The notes beneath the pieces are model-generated. The model saw only the letters and a list, made by a program, of their open reading frames with translations. It searched no databases and was not told where the DNA came from. The position numbers and the translations under genes were made by a program. A stretch of DNA of 50,631 bases from Treponema sp. (GTDB lineage: Bacteria; Spirochaetota; Spirochaetia; Treponematales; Treponemataceae): NCBI GenBank assembly GCA_017616165.1, contig JAFZYR010000005.1:1-50631 (forward strand). The letters are read 5' to 3'. This document shows, piece after piece, positions 8,387-18,500 of the stretch (position 1 is the stretch's first letter; each line of letters opens with the position of its first letter).

Positions 8387-8859
8387 TAATTTAAATCGAT
8401 TATTTTCTGTAATTCTTTTGCGTCGAACAACTTCCGAATATTAAGCATAATAAGGTATCCGTTTTCTTCGCGGATTACACCTTCAATATATTCAGAACCA
8501 ATACCAGTAAGCATCTGAGGAGGTTCTTTTACATCCTCTGCCTTTACGACTACGACACGGGCAACCTTATCTATGATAATTCCAATCTTGTTATTGTCAA
8601 TTTTAAGGATTATGAATCCGCCTTCAAAGTCCATTTCTTCTTTTTCTATAGCTTTGATTCTAAACCTTTTGTGCAAATCAATAATAGGAATAATTTCACC
8701 ACGAAGATTGATAATTCCTTCTACATAATAAGGAGCGTTTGGTATTACACGCACGTTCTGCAAACGGACAATTTCCTTTACATCCATGATGTTTACACCA
8801 TACAATTCATCACCGAGCTGAAAAGTTACCAACTGGAACTGTGTATCTTCTGTAGCCAT
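8386..8859 (-). CDS. cheW: chemotaxis coupling protein CheW
   Basis: 157 residues, a single CheW SH3-like domain: FQLGDELYGVNIMDVKEIV at the start, then VEGIINLRGEIIPIIDL and KIGIIIDKVARVV, all typical of CheW. It links chemoreceptors to the kinase CheA at the inner membrane. A strong GGGGGAA ribosome site lies just before the ATG, and a recognisable promoter lies upstream (8893-8921). It is the first gene of the cheW - DegT-like - nadK - recN run, so that run may be expressed from this promoter. Confidence 0.93.
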   Translation of the reverse strand: MATEDTQFQLVTFQLGDELYGVNIMDVKEIVRLQNVRVIPNAPYYVEGIINLRGEIIPIIDLHKRFRIKAIEKEEMDFEGGFIILKIDNNKIGIIIDKVARVVVVKAEDVKEPPQMLTGIGSEYIEGVIREENGYLIMLNIRKLFDAKELQKIIDLN

Positions 8860-8892
8860 ATTTCCCCCAAAGAAATAATTGTCTTTCTATCT

Positions 8893-8921
8893 ATAATACT
8901 CCCAAAAACGTAAATTTGCAA
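8893..8921 (-). promoter_or_regulatory. sigma70-type promoter upstream of cheW
   Basis: Minus strand: TTGCAA (8921-8916), 17-bp spacer, TATTAT (8898-8893), about 34 bp before the cheW ATG. It lies in the short gap between the comF stop and cheW. Consensus match only. Confidence 0.5.
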
Positions 8922-8929
8922 TATTATTT

Positions 8930-9712
8930 TCAGTCTACTATGAATAGTGACAGTGCATTTACGTGTTTTATGCCCACCTCCTTTAATACTCTGGCGCAGC
9001 TTTCTATAGTAGCACCGGTTGTACAAACATCGTCCAGAAGCACTACAGTTTGTGGAAGCCTGCCGCCGTATGGCTTAAGAAGCTTTGTTCTGGCAGAAGC
9101 AGATATACAGCAATAAGCATGACCAATTTGTTGTAAACGCCCTTCGCGATCAAGCTTTTTCTGTTGAATTTTAGTCCTTCTTTCCAGTATACGCAGGATC
9201 TTGTAGCCATATCTGTACTGTAAAAGGCTGCACAGCTCATCTATCTGGTCCCACCCCTTCTGGTTTATCTTGCCCTTGCGCGGCGGAACCGGAACAATGA
9301 ACTGTGCCTCCATTCTTTTTAGAACAGGATTAAGAAATTTTGCAAACATATTTGATATAACCCTTATTTCCTGGGTTTTCCACAAAAACATAAGCTCCTT
9401 ATTCCACAATCGGTAGGAATAAAGCGGCAGCATTGAATCTGTACTCTTAAGAAGCTGATTCTCCCTGCACGCAAAGCAGGTCTTTTTTGTAGAAAGCAAA
9501 GGTTTTCCGCAAATCTGGCAGCGGTTTTCATAAAGTGAACTGCAGCGGGTGAGACTGTCAGTAAACCTTGTATGACGACATTCGGTGCAAACTGGATAAA
9601 GAAAGGTTTTCTTACCGCAGATGATGCAGGTCTGTCCACCGGCAATGTAACAAAAGATGCAGCGCAAAAAGAGTTTAACAAACTGTTTTGAAAGATACAA
9701 AATCCTTTTCAT
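8930..9712 (-). CDS. comF: ComF-family phosphoribosyltransferase-like protein
   Basis: 260 residues. The N-terminal part has paired CxxC zinc-finger motifs (CIICG, CTEC, CQICG, CFAC), and the C-terminal part a type I phosphoribosyltransferase fold with the PRPP-binding loop VVLLDDVCTTGAT (about 224-236). This layout is that of ComF/GntX proteins, which support DNA uptake or recombination in some bacteria. No ribosome site is seen before the ATG at 9712, and a TATAGT hexamer lies only two bases upstream, so the true 5' end is uncertain. The 157-bp gap upstream contains AT-rich sequence and repeats. Confidence 0.85.
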   Translation of the reverse strand: MKRILYLSKQFVKLFLRCIFCYIAGGQTCIICGKKTFLYPVCTECRHTRFTDSLTRCSSLYENRCQICGKPLLSTKKTCFACRENQLLKSTDSMLPLYSYRLWNKELMFLWKTQEIRVISNMFAKFLNPVLKRMEAQFIVPVPPRKGKINQKGWDQIDELCSLLQYRYGYKILRILERRTKIQQKKLDREGRLQQIGHAYCCISASARTKLLKPYGGRLPQTVVLLDDVCTTGATIESCARVLKEVGIKHVNALSLFIVD

Positions 9713-9795
9713 ATACTATAGTTAACAAAAAATTTGAGGAAAATAGGAAGTAAATTTGGGGAATTTTTGAAAAAAAGTGATTTTTTTTTATTTTT

Positions 9796-9870
9796 GGATT
9801 GCCACGCCCTGCGGGCTCGCAATGACGAAAGCCTTTGGCCGCAATGACGAAAGCCTTTGGTCGCAATGAC
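9796..9870. repeat. family A palindromic repeat plus 22-bp tandem duplication at the mutS 3' end
   Basis: 9796-9826 is a family A unit (GGATTGCCACG...CTCGCAATGAC). It is followed by two head-to-tail 22-bp units (9827-9848, 9849-9870) that differ at one base, begin GAAAGCCTTTGG and end in the same CGCAATGAC. The last base touches the mutS stop codon. The tandem looks like local amplification of the distal repeat end. Confidence 0.75.
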
Positions 9871-12470
9871 TAGAGTCCCGAGAGGGATTTTTTCCATTTT
9901 GCGAGCATTTTCAGCGCATCCATTGGAGTCATGTTGTCGGTATCGCAGGAAAGTATTTCGGAAATGATTATTTCTTCGTCGCTGAAAAGTCCCGGTGTAG
10001 AAGGTGCTGTAACAGGAGACGGAATGTTTACTTCAATTGCTGGTTTTCCGGCAGCAAGCGCCTGTATATGTGCCAGAATTACATTTGCACGCTCAATTAC
10101 AGAAGCAGGAAGTCCTGCAAGCTTTGCTACATGAATACCGTAGGAGTTTTCTGTAACACCATCTATAACCTTGCGCATAAATACAACAGTTCCTTTCTGT
10201 TCGTTTATCTGAAGGCAAAGCTTTTTGAGCAGAGGATGCTCCATTCTTGTAAGCTCATGGTAATGGGTTGCAAAAAGCGTCTTGCACTTAATTGTATCCA
10301 AAAGGTATTCGCTTACTGCCCGTGCAATTGCAAGTCCGTCTTCTGTTGAGGTTCCTCGTCCTACCTCATCCATAATTACAAGAGAACGGCTTGTTGCGGC
10401 ACGCAGAATATTTGCAGTTTCGGTCATTTCTACAAGGAAGGTAGATTCTCCCTTGGCAAGATTATCACTCGCTCCTACCCTGCAGAAAATGCGGTCTACA
10501 ATGCCAAGCCTTGCGCTCACAGCCGGAACATAAGAGCCAGTCTGTGCAAGCAGTGCAATAAGTGCATTCTGCCTTAAATAAGTACTCTTACCGGCCATGT
10601 TTGGACCGGTTATAAGATTAAACGAAGGAATGCCGTCTGCTTCTTCTGCGCTTATTTTTGTGTCGTTAGGAATAAACTCTCCGGTTGGAAGATGAGCTTC
10701 TACAACTGGATGGCGGCCGTCTGTAATTTCGAAAAGCGTAGAGGTAAGTATTTGCGGACGTACCCAACGATTCTGGATTGCAGCCGTAGCAAGAGAGGCA
10801 GAAACATCGGTCAATGCAATTTCGTCTGCAAGCTGCAAAAGATATTTTATGTGCTGCTTGAGTGAATTACGGATTTCCAGGAAAAGGTCACGCTCAAGCT
10901 CAAGTATTTTGGTAGAAGACTCATTAAGCTGCAGCTCAAGCGACTGAAGCTTTTCGGTAGTATATCTGTCTCCGTTTACAAGGGCACGTCGCATAATAAA
11001 ATGAGGCGGCACCGAAGAAAGCTTTCCCTTGCTTACTTCTATAAAATAACCGGCAGCATTATTGTATTTAATTCTGAGTGTAGAAATGCCTGTTTTTTCT
11101 TTTTCTTCGGCCTCGTATTCTTCGAGCACCTTGTTAAAGTTGTCGTGAATTGTACGCCAGTGATCAAGCTCCTGTGACCAGCCGGACTTTATAATACCGC
11201 CATCGGTCAGGGCAGTAGACGGATCTTCCAGAATAGAATCTGCAATAAGCTTGATTATAGAAAGTGAGGTATCGGATTCTATAAACGAAAAATCATAGCC
11301 GTTCATATATTCCTTTACCTTTACCCAGGATTCAAGACTTGCACGCAGGGCCTGTAAATCCTTTGGATGCGCCCTATCCATTGCAATACGTCCCGCAAGG
11401 CGCTCTACATCAAGAATCTGTGATAAGTCGGCCTGTACCTTTGCAAGCATATCCTTGTCATCGTAAAAAACAGAAATGCGGTTCTGGCGTTCATAAATTG
11501 CATTGTAATTTGTAAGCGGAAAAAGCAGCCAGTTTTTGAGAAGCCTTGAGCCCATGGCGGTTTTTGTAAACCAGACACATTCAAGCAAAGAATAGCTGGA
11601 GGTGCCGTCCCGCATATTTTCCGTTATTTCCAGATTGCGGCGAGAAGAGTCATCTATAATCAAAAAATCGTTGTCACTGTATTTTATAAGCTCATTTATA
11701 TGAGGAAGCTTTGCATTTGTAGTTTTATCAAGATAATCTAAAAGAAAGCCGGCCGGTGCAATTTCGGCATCTGTTTCTTCAAGACCAAAGGGCTTGAGTG
11801 AAAGGGTTCCAAATTGGGCAAGCAGCCTTTTATACGAAAGCTCTATATTAAAATCCCAGTCGGGATAATACGAAACCGAAATATTATTATGTGCGCTAAG
11901 AACTGCCTGAAGCTCTTCGTTGTTTTTTAAAGAAAGCGGTAAAAGAAATTCTCTTGGAGAAGCACGATTTAATTCCTTTGCAAAATAATCATGCATTCTT
12001 GCAGCAGGCCAGGAGGTTGCTTTAAAAGAAGCGGTTGTTACATCAATAAAGGCAAAGCCTGCCCTGCCCTTTACAATGCTAAGCGCCGCCAGATAGTTTG
12101 CATTGTTGCCTTCCAGATATTCTGCTTCTACGGCAGTTCCCGGTGTAATGATTTCTACAACCTTGCGTTCTGTAATGCCTTTGCCACCGCGAGGGATTTC
12201 GCCAACCTGCTCGCAAATTACAATTTTTTTGCCAAGGCGTAAAAGACGAGCAATATAAACCTTGGCAGCATGATAAGGAATGCCGCACATTTTCTGTCCG
12301 GCTCTATGTGTTAGGGTTAAATTAAGAAGTCTGGAAACTTCTACGGCGTCTTCATCAAACATTTCGTAAAAGTCGCCCAGACGGAAAAATACAACTTCGT
12401 TCTGATAATTCTGCTTAACCGACCGATATTGCAGCATCATCGGTGTAAGGTTAGCCTGGTCGTCCATCAT
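9870..12470 (-). CDS. mutS: DNA mismatch repair protein MutS
   Basis: 866 residues, standard length. Recognises mismatches and, as an ATPase, licenses MutL. The mismatch-binding N-terminus carries the Phe-x-Glu motif (RLGDFYEMF, about 31-39). Connector, lever and clamp regions follow, then the ATPase with Walker A GPNMAGKSTYLRQ (about 611-623), Walker B SLVIMDEVGRGTS and the ATHYHEL histidine switch. The C-terminal tail ends in a helix-turn-helix-like KMLAKWKKSLSGL. The start is a double ATG 21 bp after the skp stop. Its slippage control is relevant to the poly-G locus at 1605, since MutS limits small loops. Confidence 0.97.
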   Translation of the reverse strand: MMDDQANLTPMMLQYRSVKQNYQNEVVFFRLGDFYEMFDEDAVEVSRLLNLTLTHRAGQKMCGIPYHAAKVYIARLLRLGKKIVICEQVGEIPRGGKGITERKVVEIITPGTAVEAEYLEGNNANYLAALSIVKGRAGFAFIDVTTASFKATSWPAARMHDYFAKELNRASPREFLLPLSLKNNEELQAVLSAHNNISVSYYPDWDFNIELSYKRLLAQFGTLSLKPFGLEETDAEIAPAGFLLDYLDKTTNAKLPHINELIKYSDNDFLIIDDSSRRNLEITENMRDGTSSYSLLECVWFTKTAMGSRLLKNWLLFPLTNYNAIYERQNRISVFYDDKDMLAKVQADLSQILDVERLAGRIAMDRAHPKDLQALRASLESWVKVKEYMNGYDFSFIESDTSLSIIKLIADSILEDPSTALTDGGIIKSGWSQELDHWRTIHDNFNKVLEEYEAEEKEKTGISTLRIKYNNAAGYFIEVSKGKLSSVPPHFIMRRALVNGDRYTTEKLQSLELQLNESSTKILELERDLFLEIRNSLKQHIKYLLQLADEIALTDVSASLATAAIQNRWVRPQILTSTLFEITDGRHPVVEAHLPTGEFIPNDTKISAEEADGIPSFNLITGPNMAGKSTYLRQNALIALLAQTGSYVPAVSARLGIVDRIFCRVGASDNLAKGESTFLVEMTETANILRAATSRSLVIMDEVGRGTSTEDGLAIARAVSEYLLDTIKCKTLFATHYHELTRMEHPLLKKLCLQINEQKGTVVFMRKVIDGVTENSYGIHVAKLAGLPASVIERANVILAHIQALAAGKPAIEVNIPSPVTAPSTPGLFSDEEIIISEILSCDTDNMTPMDALKMLAKWKKSLSGL

Positions 12471-12491
12471 CTAATCAGGTCCAATCCTTTT

Positions 12492-13019
12492 TTATAATCC
12501 AAGCTTTTGAATTACCTGCTCCGTAATATCAACGGAATTACTGTACCACAAAATGGAATTAGAAGCCTGAAGACTCAAAATCATACTGTAGCCGCCGCTT
12601 TCTGCAATCTGGCCCAGAGTGTTGTACAGCTTTTTATAAAAATCATCTGAAGATTCCAGAGACTTGAGCATAGAATCCAGCTCTACATTTTTGGCATTTG
12701 TATATTCGGTAAGGTAATCTGTTTTCTTTGTAATTTCTGCTTCTATCTTAAGAGCCTGGCTGTCGTTTCCGTTCTTTTCGTATTCAAGCTTTTTCTGCTG
12801 AAGGGTTTTGAGCTCTTCGGTGCGCTTGTTAATTTCTTCCTGAAACTCTGCCTTCTTTTTTTCGTAGTTACGGATTGGTGCCGAGTTTTTAAAATAAACA
12901 CTGTATACTTTAGAAGTATCTACTACTCCAAATTTTGTAATCTGCTGTGCTGCGGCACTAAAGGTTGCAAGCATAAAAACAACTGCAAAAGCAATTAAAG
13001 ATTTAAAATTCTTTTTCAT
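12492..13019 (-). CDS. skp: Skp/OmpH-like periplasmic chaperone
   Basis: 175 residues with a Sec signal peptide ending FSAAA-QQ. The body matches the OmpH family: an N-terminal strand (KFGVVDTSKVYS), a long charged coiled-coil arm (about 50-115, rich in K and E), then a return strand (GGYSMILSLQASNSILWYS). Skp carries unfolded outer-membrane proteins to the Bam machine. A GAGG ribosome site precedes the ATG. Position directly after bamA is the classic arrangement. Confidence 0.9.
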   Translation of the reverse strand: MKKNFKSLIAFAVVFMLATFSAAAQQITKFGVVDTSKVYSVYFKNSAPIRNYEKKKAEFQEEINKRTEELKTLQQKKLEYEKNGNDSQALKIEAEITKKTDYLTEYTNAKNVELDSMLKSLESSDDFYKKLYNTLGQIAESGGYSMILSLQASNSILWYSNSVDITEQVIQKLGL

Positions 13020-13049
13020 TTTAATACCTCGTATATCTATATTATATAA

Positions 13050-15479
13050 TTATCTGTTTGTAATATTAAAGGACAGAACAAACTGATATGGATTATAGCC
13101 GTTCTTTCCACCCCAGCAAACCTTACCGTCAATAACCTGATAGCGCCAGGTGAACATAAGGTGCAACGGGAACTGCTGCATAAGGAAGCGGATTCCAGGT
13201 CCCATACTAAAGTAAAAGTCGTTGAGCGAAAGGTTTGTAAACATCTGTCCAACCTCAGGCTTTACTGCAACTGCATCGTGGAACAAATCTACACCAAGAA
13301 CTCCCGATACAAGCGGGAATCTTAATTCAATCTGTGTATTCCACAAAACCTTACCCTTTGTATCTGCTGAACGGTAAAGCTCTGCCCATCCTCGGCCAGT
13401 AAGCATACCATCAATATAAGGCTTGTTTGAATCGCTGATGATTGAATTATTGATTGGGAAGAGCATTGTCAAACCTGTATAAGCGGCAAATACTCCCTTA
13501 AATGGACTCTTGCCGTCCTTGGTAAAATCAAACATTGTAAAATAGCCTTCGAGCTTTGTATCCGAGCTAAGGAAGAATTCTTTTTCAAGAACAGGAATGA
13601 GTCCGCTAAAGGTAAACTTCTGGCTGGCAAACCAACCCTTTCCAGGATCATAGCTTATATCACGGTTATCCATGGAGAAGCTTCCCCACAAAGAATTTGA
13701 AAGTCCAAGTCTGTTTGCAAACATAGAAACATTTGAGTCTACAGGAACATAGGCATTTTCGTTGAAATCATTTCGGATGATAGTATTGTTTATACCGCCC
13801 ATGAGCGAAAGAATTGCAAAGCGAGGATACCAGCGGCGTCCAAGGGAAGAACCAAGGGTTGCAGAAAAGCTTTCGTAATTTACATAGTAGCTGTAAAGAT
13901 CAAATACACCATTTGGCTGATACATCATTACAGTAGAAGTATTGTCGGTATGAGACAAAGACAAGGATTCGCTGAATGCAATAGGATAATCGCCTATCCA
14001 GTTCTGGTTATAAGAAAATTCAAGACTCTGGGTTTTCTTTGCTATATTAAGAGAAGCAGAAAAGCCCTTTCCTTCTCCAAAAAGGTTTGTATTTGAAATT
14101 GTTGCATAAACAGAAACAGGAATGTCATTTGGTTCTGTAATGCCAGAGAAAGCCATACCAAGATTTATACCTATAGTACTTGTTTCTTCTACATTAAATA
14201 CAAGGTCTACAAGGTTTTCTTCTGAGCCCTGCAAAACATCCGGAACAATATTTGAAAAATACTGAAGGCTATACAGGTTACGCATTGCTTCAATAATCTT
14301 GTCGCGGGAGAATACATCACCCGATTCAATTGGCACTTCGCGTAAAATTACATAATCCTTTGTTTTGTTGTTACCCTGAACAATAATGTTTTCTATGTGG
14401 CTGCGTGCACGCTCTTCTATTACAAGGTTGTATGATATTTCCTTGCGGTCTGTATCTCTTTCCGGTACCGGATAGAAGGAATTGGACATATAGCCCGATT
14501 CATAATAAACATTTGCAATTTCGGAAAGGCCCTCTTCAAATTTAATCATATTGAAAATTGCGCCTTCCTTGAGCTTCATGCAGGAGGCAAGCCGTTCTGT
14601 AGTGAAAATCTCGTTACCGGTAATTGTAAGTCCCGAGAAGGTATACTGTGCTCCTTCCTGAATTACAAAGGTAATGGAAAGATCGTTGCGCTGCTTTTCT
14701 TCGTTTACTGTAGTTTCTATTTTTACATCAAGAATATTTGCGTCAATATAACCGCGTTCATTGTAATAGCTTATGATTGTCTTTTTATCCTGCTCAAGCA
14801 CAGAGCTCTGGTAGGCACCGTCCTTTAAAAAGCCGACTTCCTTTAAGGCAAGCTTGTTTTTAAGGGAACGCTCAGAAACAATCGTGTTACCCATCAGATG
14901 AATCTCGCTGATTACTGTATTGCGGCCTTCTTCAATAATAAAGGTAATTTCTATACCGTCAGCAGTTTCTTCAATTGTGTGTGTTACAAGAGAGTCTACA
15001 TAACCCTTTTCGATATAGTGTTCGCGGATAAGACGCTCGTCGCTTAAGATATGATTTTCTACGAAGATATCAAAGTTTTTAGTTTTAATAACCTCGCGTA
15101 ATTCACCGTTTCTTATTTTATGATTTCCCTGGAATTCAATTTTGGAAACCGGCGGATATTCAGTTACTTTAAAAACTAAAAGTACATTATCGGGATTTTT
15201 ATCGTGCTTGGCATAAGGCTCAATGTCTTCAAACAAATCAAGCGAAAAAAGAGTGTCGAACATCTGGCTCAAAAGCTCTTCGGAAAAGGCTTCGCCAATA
15301 AAATTACTTGTTACGCCTGTAAGCTCTGATTTTTTTACATTTTTAAGGCCATCAAATTCTATTTTAGTAACAGGATGTCCCCAGTACCAGCTGCTGTCAT
15401 CCTCCTGTGCGCTAAGCAAAGAAATGCCAGACATGATAAAAAGGACAGTAAAGAATATGCTATAAAAACGGCGGCGCAT
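13050..15479 (-). CDS. bamA: outer-membrane assembly factor BamA (Omp85)
   Basis: About 809 residues: signal peptide (ending SLLSA-Q), five POTRA repeats (about 25-400, with recurring I.G....K...L/.I..YY.E.GY phrases) and a C-terminal 16-strand-type barrel with aromatic, alternating strands. It folds and inserts outer-membrane beta-barrel proteins. The open frame extends to a GTG at 15509, but the ATG at 15479 has GGAG 7 bases upstream and begins the signal peptide directly, so I chose it. The last residues (FNITNR) do not end in the usual aromatic. It sits between tamB and skp, which fits a shared outer-membrane biogenesis unit. Confidence 0.93.
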   Translation of the reverse strand: MRRRFYSIFFTVLFIMSGISLLSAQEDDSSWYWGHPVTKIEFDGLKNVKKSELTGVTSNFIGEAFSEELLSQMFDTLFSLDLFEDIEPYAKHDKNPDNVLLVFKVTEYPPVSKIEFQGNHKIRNGELREVIKTKNFDIFVENHILSDERLIREHYIEKGYVDSLVTHTIEETADGIEITFIIEEGRNTVISEIHLMGNTIVSERSLKNKLALKEVGFLKDGAYQSSVLEQDKKTIISYYNERGYIDANILDVKIETTVNEEKQRNDLSITFVIQEGAQYTFSGLTITGNEIFTTERLASCMKLKEGAIFNMIKFEEGLSEIANVYYESGYMSNSFYPVPERDTDRKEISYNLVIEERARSHIENIIVQGNNKTKDYVILREVPIESGDVFSRDKIIEAMRNLYSLQYFSNIVPDVLQGSEENLVDLVFNVEETSTIGINLGMAFSGITEPNDIPVSVYATISNTNLFGEGKGFSASLNIAKKTQSLEFSYNQNWIGDYPIAFSESLSLSHTDNTSTVMMYQPNGVFDLYSYYVNYESFSATLGSSLGRRWYPRFAILSLMGGINNTIIRNDFNENAYVPVDSNVSMFANRLGLSNSLWGSFSMDNRDISYDPGKGWFASQKFTFSGLIPVLEKEFFLSSDTKLEGYFTMFDFTKDGKSPFKGVFAAYTGLTMLFPINNSIISDSNKPYIDGMLTGRGWAELYRSADTKGKVLWNTQIELRFPLVSGVLGVDLFHDAVAVKPEVGQMFTNLSLNDFYFSMGPGIRFLMQQFPLHLMFTWRYQVIDGKVCWGGKNGYNPYQFVLSFNITNR

Positions 15480-15515
15480 ACAAAAACTCCAATTCAGTGC
15501 GAAAAACACACTTTT

Positions 15516-18500
15516 TTAAAATGTAAATTTCCAGGAAAGCGAAACCGTCGTTGCAGGAACAAAGGACTGGAGCTGTGCACCCGGAGTCAATCTCCATGCC
15601 ATATCCCACCTTATGTTAATTACAGGCAATTCAAGCTCCAGACCAAATTCAGGCTGGAAAAGAATGCTGTTTGCGGACAGATAGTCGACATCATGATAGT
15701 TAGAAGCCGACATATTAAGCATTGCATCTGCATACAACGCGCTTCCCAGGTACTTACCTATATAAACAGTTGAGTTATCAAAGAAGTTACCAATTGTAAG
15801 CTCTTTTGTTTTATTTCTCTGATTACTCAAATTAATAGTATTCTGCAATATATTAGTACGTACTGAAAATATATCAAAATTCAACAAATCTCGCAACTTG
15901 TTTTCCATATTACGTACTAAGGTTGACTGCAAATAATATTCTCCGGCAGAAAGCACAAGATTTCCTACAGAATCAGAATCGGCAAGCACAATCTGGCCAA
16001 GCAAAAGCTTAATTTCGTTTTCTGATTTGGCCGGAATAGAAGAGAAAATCGGGTTAAAATCGAGCAGATACTGGTTTTCGGCAGAAAGAATGATTCGTAT
16101 GGTGTTACCGTCCGTGTCTTTTTCACGGGTTTCGGCTCGCAAAGAAATCTGAGGGTTTGCAATATCAACCGGATTAAACTTGATGCTACCCTCTTTTATA
16201 TAGAAGTTTCGGTTAAGATAAGCAACATCGCCGGATTTTAACAGGAGCGAACCGTCCAGCTGATAGAGGTTTGAAGCCGTATTAATCTTACAGTCAACCG
16301 AAGTATGAGGAACAAATACACAGCGCAAAAGCGGATTAAAGTTCAAGGAAGCATGAGTTCCCGTTGAAAGCTTTATATTTGTACTAAACGTAAGATCGCC
16401 CCAGTCGACATCATAGTTTATATTTGTAAGGTCTGTAAGATTTGATTCTATGTTAAGGTTTTCTACAAAGAAGGAACCCGTATAATCAAGATTATTGTTT
16501 TCAAAGGTGACAGTAAAATCACATTCGGTGTCTCCGGCAATTGTGAGCATAGGAATTTTAAGACGCACAGGCACCAGCTGCTTGTCCAGCGAAGCAATTC
16601 TAGCATCAAAATGATCCAGCGACCATTTATTCATGTAAACGTGGGAGCTCATCTTAAACTTTGGAGTATTTTTAAGGTTATAAGTGGCTTCGGCTACAGC
16701 AAACTCATTGTTAGCAGCGGTAATAAGAATCTTTTCGGTAGAAACTCTCTGCGTAAATACAGTCGGCAGCTGGAAAACCGGATTAGAAATAGAAAGGGCG
16801 CCCTTGAATTCCGGAGTATCAAAAGGACCGTACATTGTTACACTGCCCTTAAGGATTCCCTGGTCTATCATAATAAGGTCATCAAGGGTAACGTTTTTGA
16901 GCAGGCCCTTAAGGTTTACATAAACATTGGACATTTTTACAAACTGATTATCCTTGGCAAAGCTTCCGGTAATTTCTGTAGAAAGTATGTCTCCGCAGCT
17001 TATAGAAACATAAAGGCCGTCTGCCTGACTAAGGTTTCCGTACATTCCGACATTGTCCGAAGAATAAAAGGAAATAAAATCCTTGGAATAATTAACAAAT
17101 AGATCAAAGGCCATTGGCTTTTTAAACAAGGTACCCGAAAGATTTGGACACGAAAGCTTTGCTGTAAGGTTTTCAGGGATTGCAGAGCCTTCCGGAACAT
17201 AAGAATCCTCAATAGTCAAAATCATTGGCATGACAACATTTTTTTCGCCTACAGTAGAAAACTGTGCTGTCATTTTTCCGGTGTAATCAGAAAGCGACAG
17301 ATTTCCGCTTACATCAGATACCTTCCAGATTAAGCCCTTTAAGATAAAGTCATTTATGGTAACGTCGCGTTCCTCCAGGATGAGCGAGCCGCTGGAAGAT
17401 ACAATTTCATCATTCAAAAGGAAGGACATTTTTTCTACAGTTGCGGTTGCGTACGGATGCTCCAGAGTTCCTGAAAGATAGAGGCTTGCTGTAAGCTCGT
17501 TATTATCGTTTCTTACAGACATAAAGCGGTTAAGGCTAAAGTGCGAGGCTTCTATCATTGCATTGACATAAAGGGAATTAATGATATTGTGGGCCGTAAG
17601 CTCTACCATATCCGGATTAGATACACTTGCGTCAATTACAAGCGATTCATCCGAAATGTCGTCGCGCAGGTTCATCTGAATACCCGCAGAGCTAAGAATA
17701 TTGTCTGTTATGTTTACGGTAATATCTGAATTTCCGCGCAAGGAAGAATACAAATCTGTGTAGGCAATATCATTTATCTGGGCACCGTATTTTGTTGCAC
17801 TACCCGAAAGCTCAAGCCTTGGATTTACAGAGGTGTCCGGATCATCCTGTTCTATCTGCAGGTGCTGTAAGGTAATCTGAGGCCCCTGCTCCTGTGTATA
17901 ATCAAAATCTGTATTCAGAGAAAGAATATAGGTTGAATTATTGATTAAGAACGGCAGGTTTGTAAACGAAGCAAAGCCTTCAAGCGTATTGTTCTTTCCA
18001 AGTCGTACCTGCGCATCCGTTCCATAATCTCCGGTTACCGTTATGATTTCGGGCATAATGGTTCCAGAAAAATGATACGGTATTGAAGAGGTAATCATGT
18101 CGAGTGTATAAAACTTATCCTGAGTTCCCGGCATGGAATCAAGGGAAGCTGTAGCATCAAGGGCAAAGGCGCCGTAAATCAAATTAAAGCGGTTAAGCTG
18201 AACAGACTGCTCGTTTCCGTTTACAGAAAGAAAAAGCAACTGATTGTCCTTTTTAGTATTGGCAAGAACGAGATAAGGCAGATTGTACGAAACAGAATTA
18301 AAATCTGTGGATACATAGGCGTCGCCGGTAAACATAAAGTCCTTAACCGTAGGAACAATTGACTGAACGGCCTCTGCTTCCTTTTGCGGGAGTATCTCGG
18401 CTGCAAGAGACATAATTGTTTCAAGATAAATGCTTTCAAGCGAAACACTGGACTGCACGTATTTTGACTGAGTAAGATAGCTTCCGTCAATTTTTATTAT

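Noticed and set aside
9715..9720. TATAGT as the -10 box of comF
   Set aside because: It lies two bases before the start codon, which would place transcription start inside the gene; no good -35 accompanies it.
9760..9795. A-run/T-run structure (AAAAAAA GTGA TTTTTTTTT) upstream of comF as a terminator
   Set aside because: The stem is only A-T pairs and the orientation is ambiguous between mutS (minus) and any plus-strand message; not a convincing terminator.
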